Shown here: positions 26,187 through 37,640 of the stretch, one piece after another | Layout: every line of letters begins with the position of its first letter | How positions within the stretch are numbered: the first letter of the stretch is position 1 | Assembly (NCBI RefSeq): GCF_010500925.1 | Contig: NZ_QVMG01000016.1 | Span: 1 to 48,876 of the forward strand | DNA from: Parabacteroides sp. 52 | Lineage (GTDB): Bacteria; Bacteroidota; Bacteroidia; Bacteroidales; Tannerellaceae | Direction: 5' to 3' | Length of the DNA stretch: 48,876 nt | Notes under the pieces: model-generated | Database searches by the model: none | What the model saw: the letters and a program-made list of their open reading frames with translations, nothing else | Told to the model about the DNA's origin: nothing | Program-made: the position numbers and the translations under genes

Positions 26187-28316
26187 ATGGCAAGCAAAGC
26201 TGACGAACAATTAAAGTATACCCGGAACATTGGTATCATGGCTCACATTGATGCGGGTAAGACGACTACATCAGAACGTATTCTGTTTTATACCGGATTG
26301 ACTCACAAAATTGGTGAAACACATGATGGATCCGCTACAATGGACTGGATGGCTCAGGAGCAAGAACGTGGTATTACGATTACTTCTGCTGCAACCACCA
26401 CTTTCTGGAATTACACAAATGATAAGTATAAGATTAACCTGATTGACACCCCGGGGCACGTAGACTTTACCGTAGAGGTAGAGCGTTCATTGCGTGTGTT
26501 GGACGGTGCAGTTGCTGCATTCTGTGCGGTTGGTGGTGTTGAGCCTCAATCGGAAACAGTATGGCGTCAGGCTGACAAATATAATGTACCCAGAATCGGG
26601 TATGTAAATAAAATGGACCGTTCGGGTGCGAACTTCTTTGAAGTCGTACGTCAGGTGAAGGATGTACTGGGAGCAAATCCTTGTCCGATTCAGATACCTG
26701 TCGGAGCGGAAGAAAAATTCCAGGGAGTGGTTGACCTGATCACCATGAAAGCCCTTTACTGGCATGACGAAACAATGGGTGCGGAATATTCTACTGAAGA
26801 AGTTCCGGCTGAACTTCGTGCCGAAGCGGAAGAATGGCGGGATAAAATGCTCGAAGTCCTGGCTGAATGTGATGATGTGTTGATGGAAAAATATTTTGAC
26901 GATCCTTCTACCATCACAGAAGAGGAAATCCGTGTAGCTATCCGTAAAGGAACATTGGCTATGCAGATCAATCCGTTGATCTGCGGATCTTCATTTAAGA
27001 ACAAAGGGGTTCAACCTTTATTGGATGCCGTTTGTGCTTATTTGCCAAGTCCTGCCGATGCTGAATCTATCGAAGGTACAGACCCGGATGATTCAGAAAA
27101 GATTATCGTACGCAAACCTTTATTCGAAGAACCTCTGACTGCGTTAGCATTTAAGATTGCAACCGACCCTTATGTAGGACGTCTTTGCTTCTTCCGTGTA
27201 TATGCCGGTCAATTGGATGCAGGTTCTTACGTATTGAATACACGTTCAGGTAAGAAAGAACGTATTTCTCGTTTGTTCCAGATGCACTCAAACAAACAGA
27301 ACCCAATGGAGGTGATTGGTTGTGGTGACATCGGTGCAGGAGTAGGTTTCAAAGATATCCGTACAGGAGATACGCTTTGTGACGAAGCTCATCCGATCAC
27401 ACTGGAATCTATGGAATTCCCAGATCCGGTTATCGGTATTGCCGTAGAGCCTAAAACGCAGAAAGACATGGATAAGTTGGGTATGGGATTGGCCAAACTG
27501 GCAGAAGAAGATCCAACGTTCCGTGTACAAACCAACGAAGATACAGGACAGACTGTCATCAGTGGTATGGGTGAGCTTCACCTGGATATCATCGTAGACC
27601 GTCTGCGTCGTGAATTCAAGGTAGAATGTAATCAAGGTCGTCCGCAAGTTACTTATAAAGAAGCTATCTCTCAATCGGTTGAATTGCGTGAAGTTTATAA
27701 GAAACAATCCGGAGGTCGTGGTAAGTTCGCAGATATTATCGTACGTGTAGAACCGGCAGATGCTGAATTCGAAGGTACACTTCAGTTCATTGACGAAGTG
27801 AAGGGTGGTAATATCCCGAAAGAATTCATTCCTTCTGTACAGAAAGGTTTCGAAAAAGCCATGAAGAATGGTGTATTGGCAGGTTATCCTCTGGATCAAT
27901 TGAAGGTTACTTTGATCGATGGTTCGTTCCACGCGGTTGACTCCGACCAGTTGTCTTTCGAAATCGCTGCTATTCAGGCGTTCAAAGAAGCATCTGCCAA
28001 GGCGGGTCCTATCTTGATGGAGCCGATCATGAAGATCGAAGTAGTAACACCGGAAGAAAGTATGGGGGATGTAATCGGTGACTTGAACAAACGTCGTGGT
28101 CAGGTAGAAGGTATGGAATCAAGCCGTACCGGAGCCCGTATCGTGAAAGCGAAAGTGCCGTTGGCAGAAACATTTGGTTATGTAACTGCTTTGCGTACCA
28201 TCACTTCAGGTCGTGCAACCTCTTCTATGCATTTCTCGCATTATTCACAGGTATCTACAGCTATCGCTAAACAGGTACTGACAGAAGTGCAAGGTCGCGT
28301 AGACTTAGTAAAATAA
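26187..28316 (+). CDS. fusA: elongation factor G
   Basis: EF-G is the GTPase that moves tRNAs and mRNA through the ribosome. The 709-residue protein has G1 AHIDAGKTT (19-27), switch [10 protein letters not shown] (61-69), G3 DTPGH (87-91) and G4 NKMD (141-144), followed by domains II-V. This copy lies in the str operon after rpsG and is likely the main translational EF-G. No tuf gene follows it. Confidence 0.99.
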   Translation: MASKADEQLKYTRNIGIMAHIDAGKTTTSERILFYTGLTHKIGETHDGSATMDWMAQEQERGITITSAATTTFWNYTNDKYKINLIDTPGHVDFTVEVERSLRVLDGAVAAFCAVGGVEPQSETVWRQADKYNVPRIGYVNKMDRSGANFFEVVRQVKDVLGANPCPIQIPVGAEEKFQGVVDLITMKALYWHDETMGAEYSTEEVPAELRAEAEEWRDKMLEVLAECDDVLMEKYFDDPSTITEEEIRVAIRKGTLAMQINPLICGSSFKNKGVQPLLDAVCAYLPSPADAESIEGTDPDDSEKIIVRKPLFEEPLTALAFKIATDPYVGRLCFFRVYAGQLDAGSYVLNTRSGKKERISRLFQMHSNKQNPMEVIGCGDIGAGVGFKDIRTGDTLCDEAHPITLESMEFPDPVIGIAVEPKTQKDMDKLGMGLAKLAEEDPTFRVQTNEDTGQTVISGMGELHLDIIVDRLRREFKVECNQGRPQVTYKEAISQSVELREVYKKQSGGRGKFADIIVRVEPADAEFEGTLQFIDEVKGGNIPKEFIPSVQKGFEKAMKNGVLAGYPLDQLKVTLIDGSFHAVDSDQLSFEIAAIQAFKEASAKAGPILMEPIMKIEVVTPEESMGDVIGDLNKRRGQVEGMESSRTGARIVKAKVPLAETFGYVTALRTITSGRATSSMHFSHYSQVSTAIAKQVLTEVQGRVDLVK

Positions 28317-28323
28317 AACAAAG

Positions 28324-28355
28324 ATGGGGGAGAGGAAATGGCTCTTTTCCCCCAT
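28324..28355 (+). promoter_or_regulatory. imperfect hairpin between fusA and rpsJ
   Basis: atgggggagag (28324-28334) pairs with ctcttttcccccat (28342-28355), with a small bulge. There is no long T-run after it. It marks the junction between the str and S10 operons and may attenuate read-through; it is not a typical strong terminator. Confidence 0.4.
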
Positions 28356-28388
28356 TTCAATTTATAATTTATAATTTACAATTAAGTA

Positions 28389-28694
28389 ATGAGCCAAAAA
28401 ATCAGAATTAAATTGAAGTCTTACGACTATTCTTTGGTAGATAAATCTGCTGAGAAAATCGTAAAGACGGTAAAGGCCACCGGAGCTGTTGTTAGCGGTC
28501 CGATACCTCTGCCTACGCACAAGCGTATTTTTACAGTGAACCGTTCGACTTTCGTAAACAAAAAGTCACGTGAACAGTTCGAACTCTCTTCTTATAAGAG
28601 ATTGATCGATATTTACAGCTCAACTGCTAAAACAGTTGATGCATTGATGAAACTGGAATTGCCCAGTGGTGTTGAGGTTGAAATTAAAGTGTGA
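28389..28694 (+). CDS. rpsJ: ribosomal protein S10
   Basis: S10 sits in the 30S head and, as NusE, also takes part in transcription antitermination. The 101-residue protein contains the family core [20 protein letters not shown] and a [20 protein letters not shown] segment. It is the first gene of the S10 block, 72 bases after fusA. Confidence 0.99.
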   Translation: MSQKIRIKLKSYDYSLVDKSAEKIVKTVKATGAVVSGPIPLPTHKRIFTVNRSTFVNKKSREQFELSSYKRLIDIYSSTAKTVDALMKLELPSGVEVEIKV

Positions 28695-28715
28695 GTTATT
28701 TAAAAATTAAGTGAA

Positions 28716-29333
28716 ATGCCAGGATTATTAGGAAAAAAAATCGGAATGACATCCGTATTCAGTGCCGAGGGAAAAAATCTTCCATGCACTGTTATCGAAG
28801 TAGGTCCTTGTGTTGTTACACAAATTAAGACGCTCGAAAAAGATGGCTATCAGGCTGTACAGTTGGGTTTCCAAGACAAAAAGGAAAAACATACGACACA
28901 ACCGGAAATGGGTCATTTTAAGAAAGCCGGTGTAACTCCCAAGAGATACTTGGCCGAGTTCAAGAATTTTGAAACTGCATACAATCTGGGTGATGTAATC
29001 ACCGTAGATTTCTTAGAAGATGCAGGTTTCGTAGATGTAGTAGGTACATCAAAGGGTAAAGGTTTCCAAGGGGTTGTTAAACGTCATGGTTTTGGCGGGG
29101 TAGGTCAGTCTACTCACGGTCAGCACAACCGTTTGCGTGCACCCGGTGCTATTGGTGCCTGTTCTTATCCTGCGAAAGTATTCAAAGGAATGCGCATGGC
29201 TGGTCAAATGGGTAACGAACGGGTAACTGTTCAAAACCTGGAAGTGATAAAGGTAATTGCGGAGCATAATCTTTTATTGGTTAAAGGATCTGTTCCAGGA
29301 GCAAAAGGTTCAATCTTATTAATTGAAAAGTAA
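28716..29333 (+). CDS. rplC: ribosomal protein L3
   Basis: L3 binds near the peptidyl transferase centre of 23S rRNA and starts 50S assembly. The 205-residue protein begins [15 protein letters not shown] and has the [15 protein letters not shown] and [14 protein letters not shown] segments of the central extension. Its stop codon overlaps the rplD start by one base (TAATG). Confidence 0.99.
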   Translation: MPGLLGKKIGMTSVFSAEGKNLPCTVIEVGPCVVTQIKTLEKDGYQAVQLGFQDKKEKHTTQPEMGHFKKAGVTPKRYLAEFKNFETAYNLGDVITVDFLEDAGFVDVVGTSKGKGFQGVVKRHGFGGVGQSTHGQHNRLRAPGAIGACSYPAKVFKGMRMAGQMGNERVTVQNLEVIKVIAEHNLLLVKGSVPGAKGSILLIEK

Positions 29334-29962
29334 TGGAACTGAGTATATTGAATATTAAAGGTGAAGATACCGGAAGAAAGGTTACTTTGGATGATGCGAT
29401 TTTTGGCATTGAACCTAACGACCATGCTATCTATTTGGATGTGAAACAATTTTTGGCAAACCAACGTCAAGGAACACATAAGGCAAAAGAAAGAAGCGAA
29501 ATCGCTGGTAGTACCCGTAAACTGATTCGTCAGAAAGGGGGAGGCGGTGCCCGTCGCGGTGACATCAAATCACCTGTATTGGTAGGTGGTGGCCGTGTAT
29601 TTGGTCCGAAACCAAGAGATTATAGTTTCAAACTGAACAAAAAAGTGAAAAGTCTGGCCCGTAAATCGGCTTTGGCTTATAAAGCAAAAGAAAATGCAAT
29701 CTTTGTTGTAGAAGACTTCTCATTCGAAGCACCTAAGACAAAAGAATTCATTGCTATCACTAAGAACCTGAATGTGGCTGATAAAAAGCTACTTATGGTA
29801 TTGCCGGAGAAAAATAATTTTGTATATTTGTCGGCTCGTAATTTAGAGAAGGCAAATGTTATAACAGCTTCAGAATTAAATACCTATGGAATTTTGAATG
29901 CAAAGAGCCTGGTGTTGACAGAAAGCACAGTAGCTGTTATTGAGAAACATTTTAACGCATAA
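29333..29962 (+). CDS. rplD: ribosomal protein L4
   Basis: L4 lines the nascent peptide exit tunnel with a long loop. The 209-residue protein has the conserved tunnel-loop segment [20 protein letters not shown] followed by [20 protein letters not shown]. In E. coli L4 represses the S10 operon, but no such site was identified here. It starts on the rplC stop codon. Confidence 0.99.
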   Translation: MELSILNIKGEDTGRKVTLDDAIFGIEPNDHAIYLDVKQFLANQRQGTHKAKERSEIAGSTRKLIRQKGGGGARRGDIKSPVLVGGGRVFGPKPRDYSFKLNKKVKSLARKSALAYKAKENAIFVVEDFSFEAPKTKEFIAITKNLNVADKKLLMVLPEKNNFVYLSARNLEKANVITASELNTYGILNAKSLVLTESTVAVIEKHFNA

Positions 29963-29973
29963 GGAGTAGAGAA

Positions 29974-30267
29974 ATGGGAATAATTATTAAACCTATCGTA
30001 ACTGAGAAACAAACAGCGATCACTGAAAATATGGCGAATCGTTATGGTTTTCGTGTTTCTCCTGATGCTAATAAGCTGCAAATAAAGAAAGCTATTGAAG
30101 ACATGTATAACGTAACCGTAGTAGACGTGAACACCATGAACTACGATGGTAAACGTAAAAGCCGTTACACCAAATCAGGTGTTATTAACGGTAAATCTGC
30201 GTCATTCAAGAAAGCTATCATCACGTTGAAAGAAGGAGAAACAATTGATTTCTTTAGTAATATCTAA
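29974..30267 (+). CDS. rplW: ribosomal protein L23
   Basis: L23 lies at the tunnel exit and is a docking point for SRP and trigger factor. The 97-residue protein begins [14 protein letters not shown], with the family motif [20 protein letters not shown] and [14 protein letters not shown]. It lies between rplD and rplB. Confidence 0.99.
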   Translation: MGIIIKPIVTEKQTAITENMANRYGFRVSPDANKLQIKKAIEDMYNVTVVDVNTMNYDGKRKSRYTKSGVINGKSASFKKAIITLKEGETIDFFSNI

Positions 30268-30275
30268 AAAAAGAA

Positions 30276-31100
<825 letters not shown>

Positions 31101-31120
31101 TCTGATTAATTAAAGAAACT

Positions 31121-31390
31121 ATGAGTCGTTCACTAAAAAAAGGCCCGTATATTAACGTAAAGCTTGAAAAGAAAGTTTTTGCTATGAATGAATCAGGCAA
31201 AAAGACAGTCGTTAAGACATGGGCAAGAGCTTCAATGATTTCCCCTGACTTTGTAGGGCATACAATTGCAGTTCATAATGGTAATAAATTTATTCCTGTT
31301 TTTGTAACCGAGAATATGGTAGGTCACAAGTTAGGCGAATTTTCTCCTACGCGTACTTTCCGTGGTCACGCCGGTAACAAGAAAAGATAA
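31121..31390 (+). CDS. rpsS: ribosomal protein S19
   Basis: S19 binds with S13 in the 30S head. The 89-residue protein begins [19 protein letters not shown] and has [20 protein letters not shown] and a [15 protein letters not shown]-terminus. Gene order rplB-rpsS-rplV is standard. Confidence 0.99.
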   Translation: MSRSLKKGPYINVKLEKKVFAMNESGKKTVVKTWARASMISPDFVGHTIAVHNGNKFIPVFVTENMVGHKLGEFSPTRTFRGHAGNKKR

Positions 31391-31438
31391 TATCGGTAAC
31401 AGGAACTCAAGAATCTGAAAATAAAAGAATCGAATAAA

Positions 31439-31849
31439 ATGGGTGCTAGAAAAAGAATATCAGCTGAAGCAAGAAAGGAAGCCCAAAAATCCATGTATTT
31501 CGCGAAATTGCGGAATGTGCCTACTTCTCCTCGTAAAATGCGTCTCGTAGTAGACATGGTACGTGGGATGGAAGTATTCCGTGCATTGGGTGTTTTGAAG
31601 TTTTCGAATAAGGAAGCTGCAGCAAGAGTAGAGAAATTGCTTCGTTCAGCTATTTCCAATTGGGAACAAAAGAATGAACGTAAAGCAGAAACTGGCGAGT
31701 TGTATGTATCTTCAATCAGCGTAGATTGCGCTACTACATTGAAGAGAATGCGTCCGGCTCCTCAGGGTAGAGGTTACCGGATTCGTAAACGTTCGAACCA
31801 CGTAACTTTGTTTGTAGATACACTAAGTAAAAACGATAGTCAAAATTAA
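31439..31849 (+). CDS. rplV: ribosomal protein L22
   Basis: L22 has a beta-hairpin that lines the exit tunnel. The 136-residue protein contains [20 protein letters not shown] and the hairpin segment [20 protein letters not shown]. It starts at the ATG at 31439, 48 bases after rpsS. Confidence 0.99.
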   Translation: MGARKRISAEARKEAQKSMYFAKLRNVPTSPRKMRLVVDMVRGMEVFRALGVLKFSNKEAAARVEKLLRSAISNWEQKNERKAETGELYVSSISVDCATTLKRMRPAPQGRGYRIRKRSNHVTLFVDTLSKNDSQN

Positions 31850-31855
31850 TTGTAG

Positions 31856-32605
31856 ATGGGACAAAAAGTAAATCCGATTAGTAATCGTTTGGGAATTATC
31901 CGTGGTTGGGATTCCAATTGGTACGGCGGCAAAAATTACGGAGACACTTTGTTGGAAGACAGCAAGATCCGTAAATATCTGAATGCTCGTCTGGCCAAGG
32001 CTAGTGTATCGCGTATTATCATTGAGCGTACGCTTAAGTTGATTACCATAACAGTTTGCACATCGCGTCCGGGCATTATCATCGGAAAAGGTGGTCAGGA
32101 AGTGGATAAGTTGAAAGAAGAGTTGAAAAAAATTACCGACAAAGAAGTTCAAATCAACATCTTTGAGGTAAAAAGACCTGAATTAGACGCTGTCATTGTC
32201 GCAAACAATATTGCTCGTCAACTGGAAGGCAAAATCGCTTACCGTCGTGCGATCAAGATGGCTATCGCCTCTACCATGAGAATGGGAGCCGAAGGTATCA
32301 AGATTCAAATCTCTGGACGTCTGAATGGTGCTGAAATGGCTCGTTCAGAAATGTATAAAGAAGGTCGTACTCCGTTACATACTTTCAGAGCTGACATTGA
32401 TTATGCTCTGGCAGAAGCGTTGACAAAAGTGGGATTGCTCGGTGTGAAGGTTTGGATTTGTCGTGGTGAAGTGTATGGTAAGCGTGATTTAGCGCCTTCT
32501 TTTGCACAACAGAAAGAATCTGGTCGCAGAAACGACAATGCCGGAGCTGGCAACAGAGACAGAGGAGACAGAAACTTCAAGAAGAGAAGACCTACTAATC
32601 GTTAA
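31856..32605 (+). CDS. rpsC: ribosomal protein S3
   Basis: S3 forms part of the mRNA entry channel. The 249-residue protein begins [20 protein letters not shown], has a KH domain with [20 protein letters not shown], and ends in a basic Asn/Arg/Asp-rich tail (residues about 220-249) longer than in E. coli (233 residues). It starts six bases after rplV. Confidence 0.99.
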   Translation: MGQKVNPISNRLGIIRGWDSNWYGGKNYGDTLLEDSKIRKYLNARLAKASVSRIIIERTLKLITITVCTSRPGIIIGKGGQEVDKLKEELKKITDKEVQINIFEVKRPELDAVIVANNIARQLEGKIAYRRAIKMAIASTMRMGAEGIKIQISGRLNGAEMARSEMYKEGRTPLHTFRADIDYALAEALTKVGLLGVKVWICRGEVYGKRDLAPSFAQQKESGRRNDNAGAGNRDRGDRNFKKRRPTNR

Positions 32606-32624
32606 ACATTAGAATTTAGAAAAG

Positions 32625-33059
32625 ATGTTACAACCTAAGAAAACCAAATTCAGAAGGATGCAGAAAGGCCGTATGAAGGGCGAAGCCCAACGCGGTAATC
32701 AACTCTCCTTCGGATCATTTGGAATAAAATCGTTAGAGAATAAATGGATTACCGGTCGTCAGATCGAAGCTGCCCGTATCGCTGTAACTCGTTACATGCA
32801 ACGTCAAGGACAAGTATGGGTACGTATCTTCCCGGATAAGCCAATCACTAAAAAACCAGCCGAAGTACGTATGGGTAAGGGTAAAGGTAATCCGGAAGGA
32901 TTTGTGGCCCCTGTTACTCCCGGACGTATCATTTTCGAGATAGAAGGTGTTCCTTTTGATATAGCTAAAGAAGCCTTGCGTTTAGCTGCGCAAAAGCTTC
33001 CGGTAACAACCAAGTTTGTTGTCAGACGTGATTATGACATGCAAAATCAAAATGCGTAA
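32625..33059 (+). CDS. rplP: ribosomal protein L16
   Basis: L16 helps organise the A site of the 50S subunit. The 144-residue protein begins [19 protein letters not shown] and has the family segments [20 protein letters not shown] and [14 protein letters not shown]. No unusual feature. Confidence 0.99.
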   Translation: MLQPKKTKFRRMQKGRMKGEAQRGNQLSFGSFGIKSLENKWITGRQIEAARIAVTRYMQRQGQVWVRIFPDKPITKKPAEVRMGKGKGNPEGFVAPVTPGRIIFEIEGVPFDIAKEALRLAAQKLPVTTKFVVRRDYDMQNQNA

Positions 33060-33064
33060 TTGTT

Positions 33065-33265
33065 ATGAAGATTGCAGAAATTAGAGAATTAAGTACAAAT
33101 GAGTTGCTGGAGAGAGTAGCGGCTGAAGTAGCAGCTTACGATCAGAAAGTGATCAACCATAGCATTTCTCCTATGGATAACCCTGCTCAGATTAAACAAC
33201 AACGCAGGACGATTGCGCGCCTAAAGACAGAGTTGCGCCAGAGAGAACTTAACAACAAAAAATGA
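33065..33265 (+). CDS. rpmC: ribosomal protein L29
   Basis: L29 lies beside L23 at the tunnel exit. This 66-residue helical protein has the family start [18 protein letters not shown] and a C-terminal [13 protein letters not shown] helix. Its stop overlaps the rpsQ start (ATGA). Confidence 0.98.
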   Translation: MKIAEIRELSTNELLERVAAEVAAYDQKVINHSISPMDNPAQIKQQRRTIARLKTELRQRELNNKK

Positions 33266-33528
33266 GCCTGATGGAAACTAGAAATTTAAGAAAAGAAAGA
33301 ACGGGCGTGGTTACCAGCAACAAGATGGATAAAAGCATCACGGTGGCTATTAAATGGAAGGAAAAACACCCCATGTACGGTAAGTTCGTTAATAAGACGA
33401 AAAAATATCATGCTCACGACGAAAAGAATGAATGCAACATTGGCGATACTGTAAAAATTATGGAAACTCGCCCGTTGAGCAAGACTAAGAGATGGAGATT
33501 GGTACAAATAATCGAAAGGGCTAAGTAA
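33262..33528 (+). CDS. rpsQ: ribosomal protein S17
   Basis: S17 binds the 5' domain of 16S rRNA early in 30S assembly. The 88-residue OB-fold protein contains [20 protein letters not shown] and [20 protein letters not shown]. The ATG at 33262 overlaps the rpmC stop; [12 protein letters not shown] from 33271 is an alternative start that matches many homologues. Confidence 0.98.
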   Translation: MSLMETRNLRKERTGVVTSNKMDKSITVAIKWKEKHPMYGKFVNKTKKYHAHDEKNECNIGDTVKIMETRPLSKTKRWRLVQIIERAK

Positions 33529-33530
33529 GA

Positions 33531-33896
33531 ATGATACAATCAGAATCAAGATTAGTAGTTGCTGATAACAGCGGCGCTAAGGAAGCTTTATGTATCCGCG
33601 TATTAGGCGGTACGAGAAAGCGTTATGCCACGGTAGGAGATGTGATTGTTGTCGCAATCAAGAGTACAATTCCTTCCAGTGATGTTAAAAAAGGTGCGGT
33701 TTCAAAAGCCATTATAGTTCGTACGAAAAAAGAAATACGCCGTCAGGATGGATCTTATATCCGTTTCGACGATAACGCGTGTGTGTTGTTGAATGCAGGG
33801 GGCGATATCCGCGGTAGCCGTATCTTCGGCCCGGTAGCTCGTGAACTTCGTGCAACGAACATGAAAATTGTATCACTTGCACCTGAAGTGCTTTAA
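33531..33896 (+). CDS. rplN: ribosomal protein L14
   Basis: L14 takes part in a bridge between the subunits. The 121-residue protein begins [20 protein letters not shown] and ends [26 protein letters not shown], as expected. It is two bases after rpsQ. Confidence 0.99.
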   Translation: MIQSESRLVVADNSGAKEALCIRVLGGTRKRYATVGDVIVVAIKSTIPSSDVKKGAVSKAIIVRTKKEIRRQDGSYIRFDDNACVLLNAGGDIRGSRIFGPVARELRATNMKIVSLAPEVL

Positions 33897-33914
33897 TTTG
33901 TAAATCGTAAAGTA

Positions 33915-34235
33915 ATGAGTAAATTACATATCAAAAAAGGCGATATAGTATTTGTGAATACCGGAGAGGACAAAGGCAAGACAGGTCGTGTTTTACAAGT
34001 ATTTGTAAAAGATAGCCGTGCTATTGTAGAAGGTATTAATATGGTATCAAAGCATACCAAGCCAAATGCGAAGAATCCGCAAGGAGGAGTTGAGAAGAAA
34101 GAAGCTCCCGTTCATATTTCTAACCTGAATGTGATCGATCCTAAATCAGGAAAACCGACACGTATCGGTCGTAAGTTGAATGATAAGGGTGCTTTAGTAC
34201 GTTACGCTAAAAAATCAGGGGAGGAAATAAAGTAA
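33915..34235 (+). CDS. rplX: ribosomal protein L24
   Basis: L24 starts 50S assembly by binding the 5' end of 23S rRNA. The 106-residue protein has the KOW motif ([20 protein letters not shown]) and the [17 protein letters not shown] segment. Its stop overlaps the rplE start by one base. Confidence 0.99.
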   Translation: MSKLHIKKGDIVFVNTGEDKGKTGRVLQVFVKDSRAIVEGINMVSKHTKPNAKNPQGGVEKKEAPVHISNLNVIDPKSGKPTRIGRKLNDKGALVRYAKKSGEEIK

Positions 34236-34792
34236 TGACTAATACAGCCAGTCTTAAAAAAGAATATCAGGATAGAATTGTTCCTGTTTTGACAAAAGAG
34301 TTTGGATATAAGTCAACGATGCAGGTTCCTGTATTGAAGAAGATTGTTATCAATCAAGGTTTGGGTATGGCTACAGCCGATAAGAAAATTATCGACGTGG
34401 CAATCACCGAACTTTCAAATATCACTGGACAAAAAGCGGTTGCCACCGTTTCTAAAAAGGATATTTCAAACTTCAAATTGCGTAAGAAAATGCCGATCGG
34501 TGTGATGGTAACATTGCGTCGCGAGCAGATGTATGAATTCCTGGAAAGACTTGTTCGCGTAGCTCTTCCTCGTATTCGTGACTTCAAGGGTATCGAAAGT
34601 AAACTGGACGGAAGAGGTAATTATACCCTCGGAATCCAGGAACAGATCATATTCCCTGAAATTAATATTGATAATATTACCAAAATATTAGGAATGAATA
34701 TTACCTTTGTGACCTCTGCGAAAACAGATGAAGAAGGGTATGCTCTTCTGAGAGAATTTGGTTTGCCTTTTAAAAATGCAAAAAAAGACTAA
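34235..34792 (+). CDS. rplE: ribosomal protein L5
   Basis: L5 binds 5S rRNA in the central protuberance. The 185-residue protein has the segments [35 protein letters not shown] and [19 protein letters not shown]. Normal length and organisation. Confidence 0.99.
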   Translation: MTNTASLKKEYQDRIVPVLTKEFGYKSTMQVPVLKKIVINQGLGMATADKKIIDVAITELSNITGQKAVATVSKKDISNFKLRKKMPIGVMVTLRREQMYEFLERLVRVALPRIRDFKGIESKLDGRGNYTLGIQEQIIFPEINIDNITKILGMNITFVTSAKTDEEGYALLREFGLPFKNAKKD

Positions 34793-34798
34793 ATAGAT

Positions 34799-35068
34799 AT
34801 GGCAAAAGAATCAATGAAAGCCCGTGAGGTGAAGAGAGCAAAATTGGTTGCTAAGTACGCCGCTAAAAGAGCTCAGCTTAAGGCAGACGGTGACTACGAA
34901 GCTTTGCAGGCTTTACCTAAGAATGCTTCTCCTGTACGTTTGCACAACCGTTGCAAAATTACAGGTCGTCCGAAAGGCTATGTACGTCAGTTCGGTATTT
35001 CACGTATCCAATTCCGCGAAATGGCCTCTAACGGTTTAATCCCGGGCGTAAAGAAAGCAAGTTGGTGA
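34799..35068 (+). CDS. rpsN: ribosomal protein S14 (zinc-independent type)
   Basis: S14 is a 30S head protein. The 89-residue protein is the longer, zinc-independent form: the C-terminal part [20 protein letters not shown] contains one Cys and lacks the CxxC pairs of the short zinc form. It begins seven bases after rplE. Confidence 0.98.
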   Translation: MAKESMKAREVKRAKLVAKYAAKRAQLKADGDYEALQALPKNASPVRLHNRCKITGRPKGYVRQFGISRIQFREMASNGLIPGVKKASW

Positions 35069-35129
35069 GAAAGATTTTATTTATTTAAATATTGTCCCGG
35101 TAGACGGGATCAATTTAATTATTTTATAT

Positions 35130-35525
35130 ATGACAGATCCTATAGCAGATTATTTGACGCGATTGCGTAACGCGATCAAAGCGAAGCACAGAGTAGTAGA
35201 AGTGCCAGCGTCAAATTTAAAGAAAGAGATCACAAAGATCCTTTTCGACAAGGGCTACATCTTGAATTTCAAGTTTGTAGAAGACGGTCCTCAAGGTACA
35301 ATTAAGATTGCCTTGAAGTATGACTTGGTAAATAAAGTAAATGCGATTAAGAAACTGGAAAGAGTTTCTACGCCTGGTTTACGTAAGTACACCGGTTACA
35401 AAGACATGCCGAGAGTATTGAATGGTTTGGGTATTGCTGTTGTTTCTACTTCTAAAGGTGTGATGACTGACAAAGAAGCCCGCGATCTGAAGATCGGCGG
35501 TGAAGTATTATGTTATGTTTATTAA
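35130..35525 (+). CDS. rpsH: ribosomal protein S8
   Basis: S8 binds helix 21 of 16S rRNA and, in E. coli, represses the spc operon. The 131-residue protein contains DPIADYLTRLRNAIKAKHRV and a C-terminal GIAVVSTSKGVMTDKEAR segment. The 61-base leader after rpsN holds a small GC hairpin (35094-35110) of uncertain meaning. Confidence 0.99.
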   Translation: MTDPIADYLTRLRNAIKAKHRVVEVPASNLKKEITKILFDKGYILNFKFVEDGPQGTIKIALKYDLVNKVNAIKKLERVSTPGLRKYTGYKDMPRVLNGLGIAVVSTSKGVMTDKEARDLKIGGEVLCYVY

Positions 35526-35541
35526 TTAGGAGGAAAGAAGA

Positions 35542-36093
35542 ATGTCAAGAATAGGAAAATTACCCATTCAGGTACCGGCCGGTGTAACAGTTACCATTAA
35601 GGATAATGTAGTAAAGGTAAAAGGCCCGAAAGGAGAACTTTCTCAGGAAGTGAATCCGGATATCGCTATTAAATTAGAAGATGGTGTTATCGAAGTTTCT
35701 AGACCGACCGATGAACGTAATCATCGGGCATTACACGGTTTGTATCGTTCACTGATCAACAATATGGTGATCGGCGTATCTGAAGGATATCAAAAAGAAC
35801 TGGAACTCGTAGGGGTTGGTTACCGTGTATCGAATGCAGGTCAGTTGTTGGATTTATCTTTAGGTTATACACACAACATTTATTTGATGTTGCCTCCTGA
35901 GATCAAAGTTGAGACTAAGAGCGAAAGAAATAAGAATCCTCTTATTATCCTGGAATCCGCTGATAAACAATTAATCGGACAAGTTTGTGCAAAGATTCGT
36001 TCATTCCGTAAACCTGAACCATACAAAGGAAAAGGTATCAAATTCGTGGGTGAAGTAATTCGCAGAAAGTCTGGTAAATCAGCTGGTAAGTAA
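35542..36093 (+). CDS. rplF: ribosomal protein L6
   Basis: L6 lies near the GTPase centre of the 50S subunit. The 183-residue protein has two L6 repeats, MSRIGKLPIQVPAGVTVTIK at the N-terminus and KPEPYKGKGIKFVGEVIRRK at the C-terminus. A clear Shine-Dalgarno-like aggagg precedes the start. Confidence 0.99.
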   Translation: MSRIGKLPIQVPAGVTVTIKDNVVKVKGPKGELSQEVNPDIAIKLEDGVIEVSRPTDERNHRALHGLYRSLINNMVIGVSEGYQKELELVGVGYRVSNAGQLLDLSLGYTHNIYLMLPPEIKVETKSERNKNPLIILESADKQLIGQVCAKIRSFRKPEPYKGKGIKFVGEVIRRKSGKSAGK

Positions 36094-36114
36094 TCTACGT
36101 AAACTGAAATTAGC

Positions 36115-36459
36115 ATGACAACGAAAGAATTAAGAAGACTTAAGATAAAGAAAGGCGTACGTGGTAAGATCTCAGGAACACCTGAGTGTCCACGCCTGAC
36201 TGTGTTTAGAAGCAATAAGCAAATCTATGCACAGGTTATAGATGATACGACCGGTAGAACGTTAGCCGCTGCTTCTTCTTTGAAAATGGAAGAAAAGTTA
36301 GCTAAAAAGGAAATGGCTGCGAAAGTAGGACAACAAATTGCAAAGACAGCGCAGGAAGCGGGTGTGCAAGCAGTTGTTTTCGATCGTAACGGCTATTTGT
36401 ATCATGGGAGAATTAAAGAATTAGCAGATGCAGCACGTAATGGTGGCCTTAAATTTTAA
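36115..36459 (+). CDS. rplR: ribosomal protein L18
   Basis: L18 binds 5S rRNA with L5. The 114-residue protein has the segment [20 protein letters not shown] and ends [17 protein letters not shown]. Its stop codon overlaps the rpsE start by one base. Confidence 0.99.
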   Translation: MTTKELRRLKIKKGVRGKISGTPECPRLTVFRSNKQIYAQVIDDTTGRTLAAASSLKMEEKLAKKEMAAKVGQQIAKTAQEAGVQAVVFDRNGYLYHGRIKELADAARNGGLKF

Positions 36460-36974
36460 TGCAGATGGTAAATAGAGTTAAATCAACCAACGACATAGAG
36501 TTGAAGGACAGATTGGTGGCTATCAACCGTGTTACGAAAGTAACTAAAGGGGGACGTACATTCAGTTTTGCTGCCATAGTCGTTGTAGGAAACGAAGACG
36601 GTATCATCGGTTGGGGCTTAGGCAAAGCCGGTGAAGTAACAGCAGCCATTGCAAAAGGTGTTGAAGCTGCTAAAAAGAACCTGATAAAGGTTCCTGTTCA
36701 TAAAGGAACAATCCCTCACGAACAATTCGCTAAATTTGGCGGTGCACAGGTTTTCCTTAAACCAGCCAGTCACGGTACCGGAGTAAAAGCCGGGGGTGCG
36801 ATGCGTGCCGTATTGGAAAGTGTGGGTGTAACTGACGTTTTGGCTAAATCAAAAGGATCTTCTAACCCTCACAACTTGGTGAAAGCGACTATCGTTGCAC
36901 TGGGTGAGTTGAGAAGTCCTTTTATGGTTGCTCAGAACAGAGGTGTTTCTGTAGAAAAAGTGTTCAAAGGTTAA
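36459..36974 (+). CDS. rpsE: ribosomal protein S5
   Basis: S5 is needed for decoding accuracy and mRNA unwinding. The 171-residue protein contains the dsRNA-binding-like N-terminal domain ([20 protein letters not shown]) and the C-terminal [18 protein letters not shown]. The ATG at 36459 overlaps the rplR stop; a second ATG at 36465 is also possible. Confidence 0.98.
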   Translation: MQMVNRVKSTNDIELKDRLVAINRVTKVTKGGRTFSFAAIVVVGNEDGIIGWGLGKAGEVTAAIAKGVEAAKKNLIKVPVHKGTIPHEQFAKFGGAQVFLKPASHGTGVKAGGAMRAVLESVGVTDVLAKSKGSSNPHNLVKATIVALGELRSPFMVAQNRGVSVEKVFKG

Positions 36975-36989
36975 TTGGGAGGAAAAATT

Positions 36990-37166
36990 ATGGCAACTAT
37001 TAAAGTGAAACAAGTTAAGAGTAGAATTAAATGCCCGAAAGACCAGAAAAGAACATTAGATGCACTGGGTCTGCGGAAGATGAATCGTGTAGTAGAACAC
37101 GAAGCAACTCCTGCTATTTTGGGTATGGTGACAAAAGTGAAACATTTGGTTTCAATCGTAGAGTAA
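36990..37166 (+). CDS. rpmD: ribosomal protein L30
   Basis: L30 is a small 50S protein. The 58-residue sequence begins MATIKVKQVKSRIKCPKDQ. A frame from a TTG at 36975 is open, but gggagga at 36977-36983 lies at the right distance for the ATG at 36990, so the shorter form is chosen. Confidence 0.97.
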   Translation: MATIKVKQVKSRIKCPKDQKRTLDALGLRKMNRVVEHEATPAILGMVTKVKHLVSIVE

Positions 37167-37190
37167 TAATTGATTAAAACATATAAAGAT

Positions 37191-37637
37191 ATGAATTTAT
37201 CAAATTTAAAACCGGCTGAAGGATCTACCCAAACCAGAAAAAGAATCGGACGTGGTCCGGGTTCTGGATTAGGAGGCACTTCAACAAGAGGTCATAAAGG
37301 ACAAAAGTCTCGTTCCGGATATTCCAAAAAGATTGGTTTTGAAGGGGGACAGATGCCTATCCAGAGACGTTTGCCGAAGTTTGGTTTCAAGAATATTAAC
37401 CGTGTAGAATATAAAGCGATAAATCTTTCCACCTTGCAACAATTGGTAGATGCGAAGCAGATGACCAAGATAAGTGTAAGCGATCTGATTGAAGCAGGCT
37501 TTATCTCTACCTCTCAGTTAGTTAAAATTCTTGGCAATGGTAGTCTGACTGCAAAGATAGATGTGGAAGCACATGCTTTCTCTAAAAGTGCAGAAGCTGC
37601 TATACAAGCCGTAGGTGGAACAGTTGTTAAACTCTAA
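37191..37637 (+). CDS. rplO: ribosomal protein L15
   Basis: L15 is a late assembly protein of the 50S subunit. The 148-residue protein begins MNLSNLKPAEGSTQTRKRIG and has the Gly-rich RGHKGQKSRSGYSKKIGFEGG segment typical of its extended N-terminus. The upstream TTG at 37170 is a less likely start. Confidence 0.97.
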   Translation: MNLSNLKPAEGSTQTRKRIGRGPGSGLGGTSTRGHKGQKSRSGYSKKIGFEGGQMPIQRRLPKFGFKNINRVEYKAINLSTLQQLVDAKQMTKISVSDLIEAGFISTSQLVKILGNGSLTAKIDVEAHAFSKSAEAAIQAVGGTVVKL

Positions 37638-37640
37638 GTC

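Noticed and set aside
27288..27932. 214-residue open frame antisense to fusA
   Set aside because: It lies fully inside the conserved fusA gene; the frame is open because of codon bias on the coding strand.
35094..35110. GC hairpin between rpsN and rpsH as a terminator
   Set aside because: The stem is only five or six pairs, no T-run follows and the genes on both sides belong to one operon.
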